From JBGOUV01 sp041477815 (GTDB taxonomy: Bacteria; Acidobacteriota; Terriglobia; Bryobacterales; JACQDG01): a stretch of DNA of 8,745 nt. The notes below the pieces were generated by a model. That model ran no database searches, was not told the DNA's origin, and saw only the letters and a program-made list of their open reading frames with translations. The DNA lies in the NCBI GenBank assembly GCA_041477815.1, contig JBGOUV010000295.1, forward strand, positions 1 through 8,745. The letters are read 5' to 3'. Positions 7,055 through 8,745 of this stretch are shown one piece after another (the first letter of the stretch is position 1; each line of letters begins with the position of its first letter). A program made the translations under genes and the position numbers.

Positions 7055-7276
7055 TCATACCCTGCCTTCGGTCGGCGCCCCCGGCCACGGCACACCAGAA
7101 GCCTTCATCTTCCTGAAGAATCGTATGGACCTCCTGAGCCTGGAGATCCTATCCTTAGCTCTTGCCGCTGCCGACTCAGCATCGGCTATGGCTGCGTCCC
7201 AATTTAACAACTTCTCATCTTCTCCGGCAGTTTGACCTTGACTTTTGTTAAAATCTCTGGTATGTTCATTTAACAT
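7055..7276 (-). CDS. Small coiled-coil protein of unknown function
   Basis: A 73-residue frame from ATG 7276-7274; GGA lies about six bases upstream on the minus strand. A TTG at 7210-7208 is an alternative start just before LNWDAAIADAE. The body (LLNWDAAIADAESAAARAKDRISRLRRSIRFFRKMKASGVPWPGAP) is an alternating charged/aliphatic helix, probably a coiled coil, ending in a proline/glycine tail. It looks like real protein rather than antisense noise, and similar short helix-plus-GxPWPG proteins are familiar as unnamed proteins in acidobacteria (from memory, not searched). Its start lies only 19 bases from that of the divergent winged-helix gene, and the promoter proposed for that gene is inside this one. 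Function not recognised; it could also be the stump of a longer coiled-coil/HTH protein. Confidence 0.5.
   Translation of the reverse strand: MLNEHTRDFNKSQGQTAGEDEKLLNWDAAIADAESAAARAKDRISRLRRSIRFFRKMKASGVPWPGAPTEGRV
7238..7266 (+). promoter_or_regulatory. Probable promoter of the coiled-coil/winged-helix gene
   Basis: TTGACT (7238-7243, 5 of 6 to the -35 consensus) and TATGTT (7261-7266, 4 of 6 to the -10) have an ideal 17-base spacer. Transcription would start near 7273, upstream of the AAAGGA ribosome site at 7286-7291 and the ATG at 7296. This supports 7296 rather than the in-frame 7275 ATG as the start. Confidence 0.5.
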
Positions 7277-7295
7277 GTTGATTCCAAAGGACTCG

Positions 7296-7727
7296 ATGAG
7301 CCACATGCAGTACCGATCTACCGTGGCTACGGCACAACGGGAATTGGATTTGATCCAAGACAGGATCACTGAAATCGACCAGGAGAAAGCTCAACTTGAG
7401 AGACGCGCAGAGCACCTGAGCCGCACTATCGAGAACTTGACCCCTCTTTGTGACGCTGAAGAAACCGACAGCCCCAACTTGAGGGCAGCCTGCTACCACG
7501 TTCTCCTGAACGCTGGCAGGCCGATGACAGCTCCCGAACTTCGCTTGTTCGTTCAGCAATACTTCGATTTGGGTGCATTCGGAAACCCCGGAGCCGTCCT
7601 GCATGTGAATCTGCGACGGATGCCGGACAAGGTGGAGTGGTTCAAGGGAGGGGACGGGAAGCTCTACTACCAAGCAAAAGTGCGCGGAGGGCCACCGATC
7701 ACCCATGTAGGATATGTTCCGAGATGA
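7296..7727 (+). CDS. Coiled-coil plus winged-helix (HARE-HTH-like) small protein
   Basis: A 143-residue protein starting at ATG 7296, chosen because AAAGGA lies four bases before it and a promoter-like pair sits upstream; in-frame ATGs at 7275 and 7305 are alternatives. Residues 10-48 (AQRELDLIQDRITEIDQEKAQLERRAEHLSRTIENL) form a strong coiled coil. Residues 60-126 (NLRAACYHVLLNAGRPMTAPEL...VLHVNLRRMPDKVEWFKGGDGKLYYQ) have the helix-turn-helix-wing layout of HARE-HTH-like domains: a 'G+PMTAPEL' turn, a later helix rich in Leu/Arg, and a beta wing ending GKLYY. It probably binds DNA as a dimer, perhaps as a regulator. No enzymatic motif and no signal peptide. The coiled-coil gene on the other strand is a likely partner by position only. 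It ends 12 bases before a tRNA gene, so the two may be cotranscribed. Confidence 0.65.
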   Translation: MSHMQYRSTVATAQRELDLIQDRITEIDQEKAQLERRAEHLSRTIENLTPLCDAEETDSPNLRAACYHVLLNAGRPMTAPELRLFVQQYFDLGAFGNPGAVLHVNLRRMPDKVEWFKGGDGKLYYQAKVRGGPPITHVGYVPR

Positions 7728-7739
7728 AAAACAGAATGC

Positions 7740-7816
7740 GGCCCCGTAGCTCAATTGGACAGAGCACCTGTTTTGCGAACGGGGGAATGAAGGTCCGAAT
7801 CCTTCCGGGGCCGCCA
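7740..7816 (+). tRNA. tRNA with UGC anticodon (nominal Ala) on an Arg-like body
   Basis: A full cloverleaf can be drawn. Acceptor GGCCCCG (7740-7746) pairs with CGGGGCC (7806-7812), then G73 (7813) and an encoded CCA (7814-7816). The D stem is GCTC/GAGC, and the D loop has G18 G19 and A20. Anticodon stem CCTGT/ACGGG contains one U-G pair and encloses loop TTTGCGA, with anticodon TGC at 7774-7776 and G37. T stem GAAGG/CCTTC encloses loop TCCGAAT. UGC reads the alanine codon GCA, yet the G3-U70 pair that AlaRS requires is absent (C3-G70 here) and the discriminator is G, not A. A20 and G73 recall arginine tRNAs. C replaces the near-universal U55. It may be functional with altered charging, or a decaying gene. 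Structure certain, isotype not. Confidence 0.85.
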
Positions 7817-7826
7817 CTAACAATTT

Positions 7827-7858
7827 GCCCTGCCGATAGCTTGAACTACCGGCAGGGC
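7827..7858. repeat. Strong hairpin just after the tRNA
   Basis: GCCCTGCCG (7827-7835) and CGGCAGGGC (7850-7858) form a perfect nine-pair stem. TAG/CTA (7837-7839 with 7846-7848) can extend it past one mismatch to leave a six-base loop. It lies 10 bases downstream of the tRNA CCA. No T-run follows in either direction, so it is not a textbook terminator, but it may still protect or stop the tRNA transcript. Confidence 0.55.
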
Positions 7859-7940
7859 GCATCCTCGGGCTCGCGCCAAAGGAAGGGTTGCTTAGACCTC
7901 TTTCATTTTGGCTCTTTCGCCCGCGAAAGGCAAGGCCAAA
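7859..7940 (+). other. Leader of the IS1-type transposase, with start-proximal hairpin
   Basis: This stretch must contain the left end of the insertion sequence, but the right end is outside the window, so terminal repeats and target duplication cannot be set. CTTTCG (7914-7919) and CGAAAG (7924-7929) form a perfect six-pair hairpin with a CCCG loop. Its right arm covers the AAAGG at 7926-7930, 10 bases before the transposase ATG, and could lower translation initiation. Confidence 0.4.
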
Positions 7941-8745
7941 ATGAAGTGCCACACCTGCGGTACCGAATGCCGGAAGTTTGGTAAACGCGCTGGCGGGCAA
8001 CGCTATCAATGCCGCCAGTGCAAACGCACTTTCACCGAAACCCGAAGCCCCTCCCTGAACGGCATGTACACGGACCTGGACACCGCGTCCAAGGTACTCC
8101 AGATGCTTGTCGATGGCTGCTCCGTTAGCACTGTCGAGCGGATAACGGAAGTTCACCACAGCACCATTCTTAAGCTCTTGGTTCTCGCTGGCGAAAAGTG
8201 CGAACGGATCATGGGCGAGAGGGTCCGCAACATCGAAGTGCGCGACGTGGAATGTGACGAAGCGTGGTCGTTCATCGGGAAGAAACAAAAGCGTGTCCGC
8301 CCCGAAGACGATCCCAACATGGGCGACTGCTATGTCTTTGTAGGAATCGAGAGGCACTCCAAGCTCGTACTTAACTTCGCCCTTGGCAAGCGGGATCAGG
8401 CCACAACCGATATCTTCATCGAGGGCCTCCGTCAAGCCACAACCCCGACACCGTTCCAGATCACCACGGACGGCTTCGCCCCCGTACCGCTCCGCGATTT
8501 CCAACACTCTTGATGATCGCGTGGATTACGCCCAACTCATCAAAGTCTACCGCGCATCCCAGGATGGGGAAGCCCGGTACTCTCCTGCCGAAGTCGCCAG
8601 CGTGGAGGTGGTCCCAGTCCTGGGCCGTCCCGATCCTGAGCGCATCTGCACCTCGATTGTGGAGCGGTCCAACCTCAGCTTGAGAATGTGCCTCCGTCGC
8701 TTTACGCGGCTCACAAACGCCTTCAGCAAGAAGTGGACGAACCAC
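7941..8745 (+). pseudogene. IS1-family transposase, broken by one extra C, 3' end outside window
   Basis: Start ATG 7941 (MKCHTCG), with AAGG five bases upstream; upstream codons in this frame are not needed. Residues 3-27 are a zinc ribbon (C3-C6, C24-C27) as in IS1 InsA; GCSVSTVERITEVHHSTILKLL is a DNA-binding helix-turn-helix. The catalytic DDE triad is present but split: D106 in VECDEAW, D177 in ITTDGF, then E in SIVERSN (8662-8664). At the five-C run 8479-8483 the frame is lost and ends at 8513. Removing one C restores FAPYRSAISNTLDDRVDYAQLIKVY and the rest to RLTNAFSKKW at the window edge. In IS1 the normal programmed shift is a -1 slip between insA and insB; here the genes are already fused and the break is between the second Asp and Glu, so this is most likely an inactivating or sequencing indel. 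Confidence 0.85.

Noticed and set aside
5511..7088. 525-codon open frame on the minus strand
   Set aside because: It is the mirror of the GGT-like coding region and runs through the antitoxin relic; composition is typical of a high-GC antisense frame and no family is recognisable.
7790..7816. tRNA 3' end as an integrase attachment site
   Set aside because: No second copy of the T-arm/acceptor sequence was seen in the window, and no integrase gene is present.
8479..8483. Normal programmed IS1 insA-insB frameshift
   Set aside because: The shift needed is +1 rather than -1, there is no A-rich slippery site, and it lies within the catalytic domain rather than at the insA/insB junction.
7266..8507. 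413-codon minus-strand frame spanning the winged-helix gene, tRNA and transposase
   Set aside because: It runs antisense through a tRNA and two recognised genes; no credible protein.

Overview
The window looks like a piece of a high-GC bacterial chromosome. The best guess is an acidobacterium of the Solibacter/Bryobacter type. That rests on the gene mix and style: a long Lhr-type helicase, a Tat-exported SelA-like PLP protein next to an exported gamma-glutamyltransferase-like protein, VapBC/AbrB modules and an IS1-type transposase. No ribosomal marker is present, so the assignment is an inference. Bases from about 6500 onward are less GC-biased and hold broken genes, a tRNA and an insertion sequence, which is typical of an accessory or junk-accumulating stretch.

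Layout. (1) 2-2587 (+): the C-terminal 860 or so residues of a long Lhr-family helicase; its N-terminal motor lies upstream of the window. (2) 2588-2857: a gap between convergent genes with small hairpins. (3) 2858-3497 (-): an intact VapB/VapC toxin-antitoxin pair with overlapping genes. (4) 3537-4697 (-): a SelA-fold PLP enzyme with a twin-arginine signal. (5) 4698-4748: a 51-bp divergent control region. (6) 4749-6509 (+): an exported gamma-glutamyltransferase-family Ntn hydrolase with the catalytic Thr but without the usual glutamate-binding Arg. (7) 6509-7030: debris, comprising a frameshifted AbrB-type antitoxin, two identical 14-bp palindromes and a short echo of the GGT 3' end. (8) 7055-7276 (-) and 7296-7727 (+): two small coiled-coil proteins transcribed divergently, the second with a winged-helix domain. 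(9) 7740-7816 (+): a tRNA with a UGC anticodon on a body lacking alanine identity elements. (10) 7827-7858: a strong hairpin. (11) 7941-8745 (+): an IS1-type DDE transposase broken by one extra C and running off the window.

How the genes may work together. The SelA-like and GGT-like proteins are back to back, share a very short control region and both carry export signals. A shared role in handling amino compounds or peptides outside the cytoplasm is the simplest reading, but it is an inference. The vapBC genes follow the SelA-like gene by 39 bp on the same strand and may be read through from it, or use their own promoter-like sequence.

I do not see a convincing undescribed defence or mobile system. 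The items most worth checking are the odd tRNA, the paired palindromes, the divergent coiled-coil gene pair and the Tat-SelA/GGT pair.
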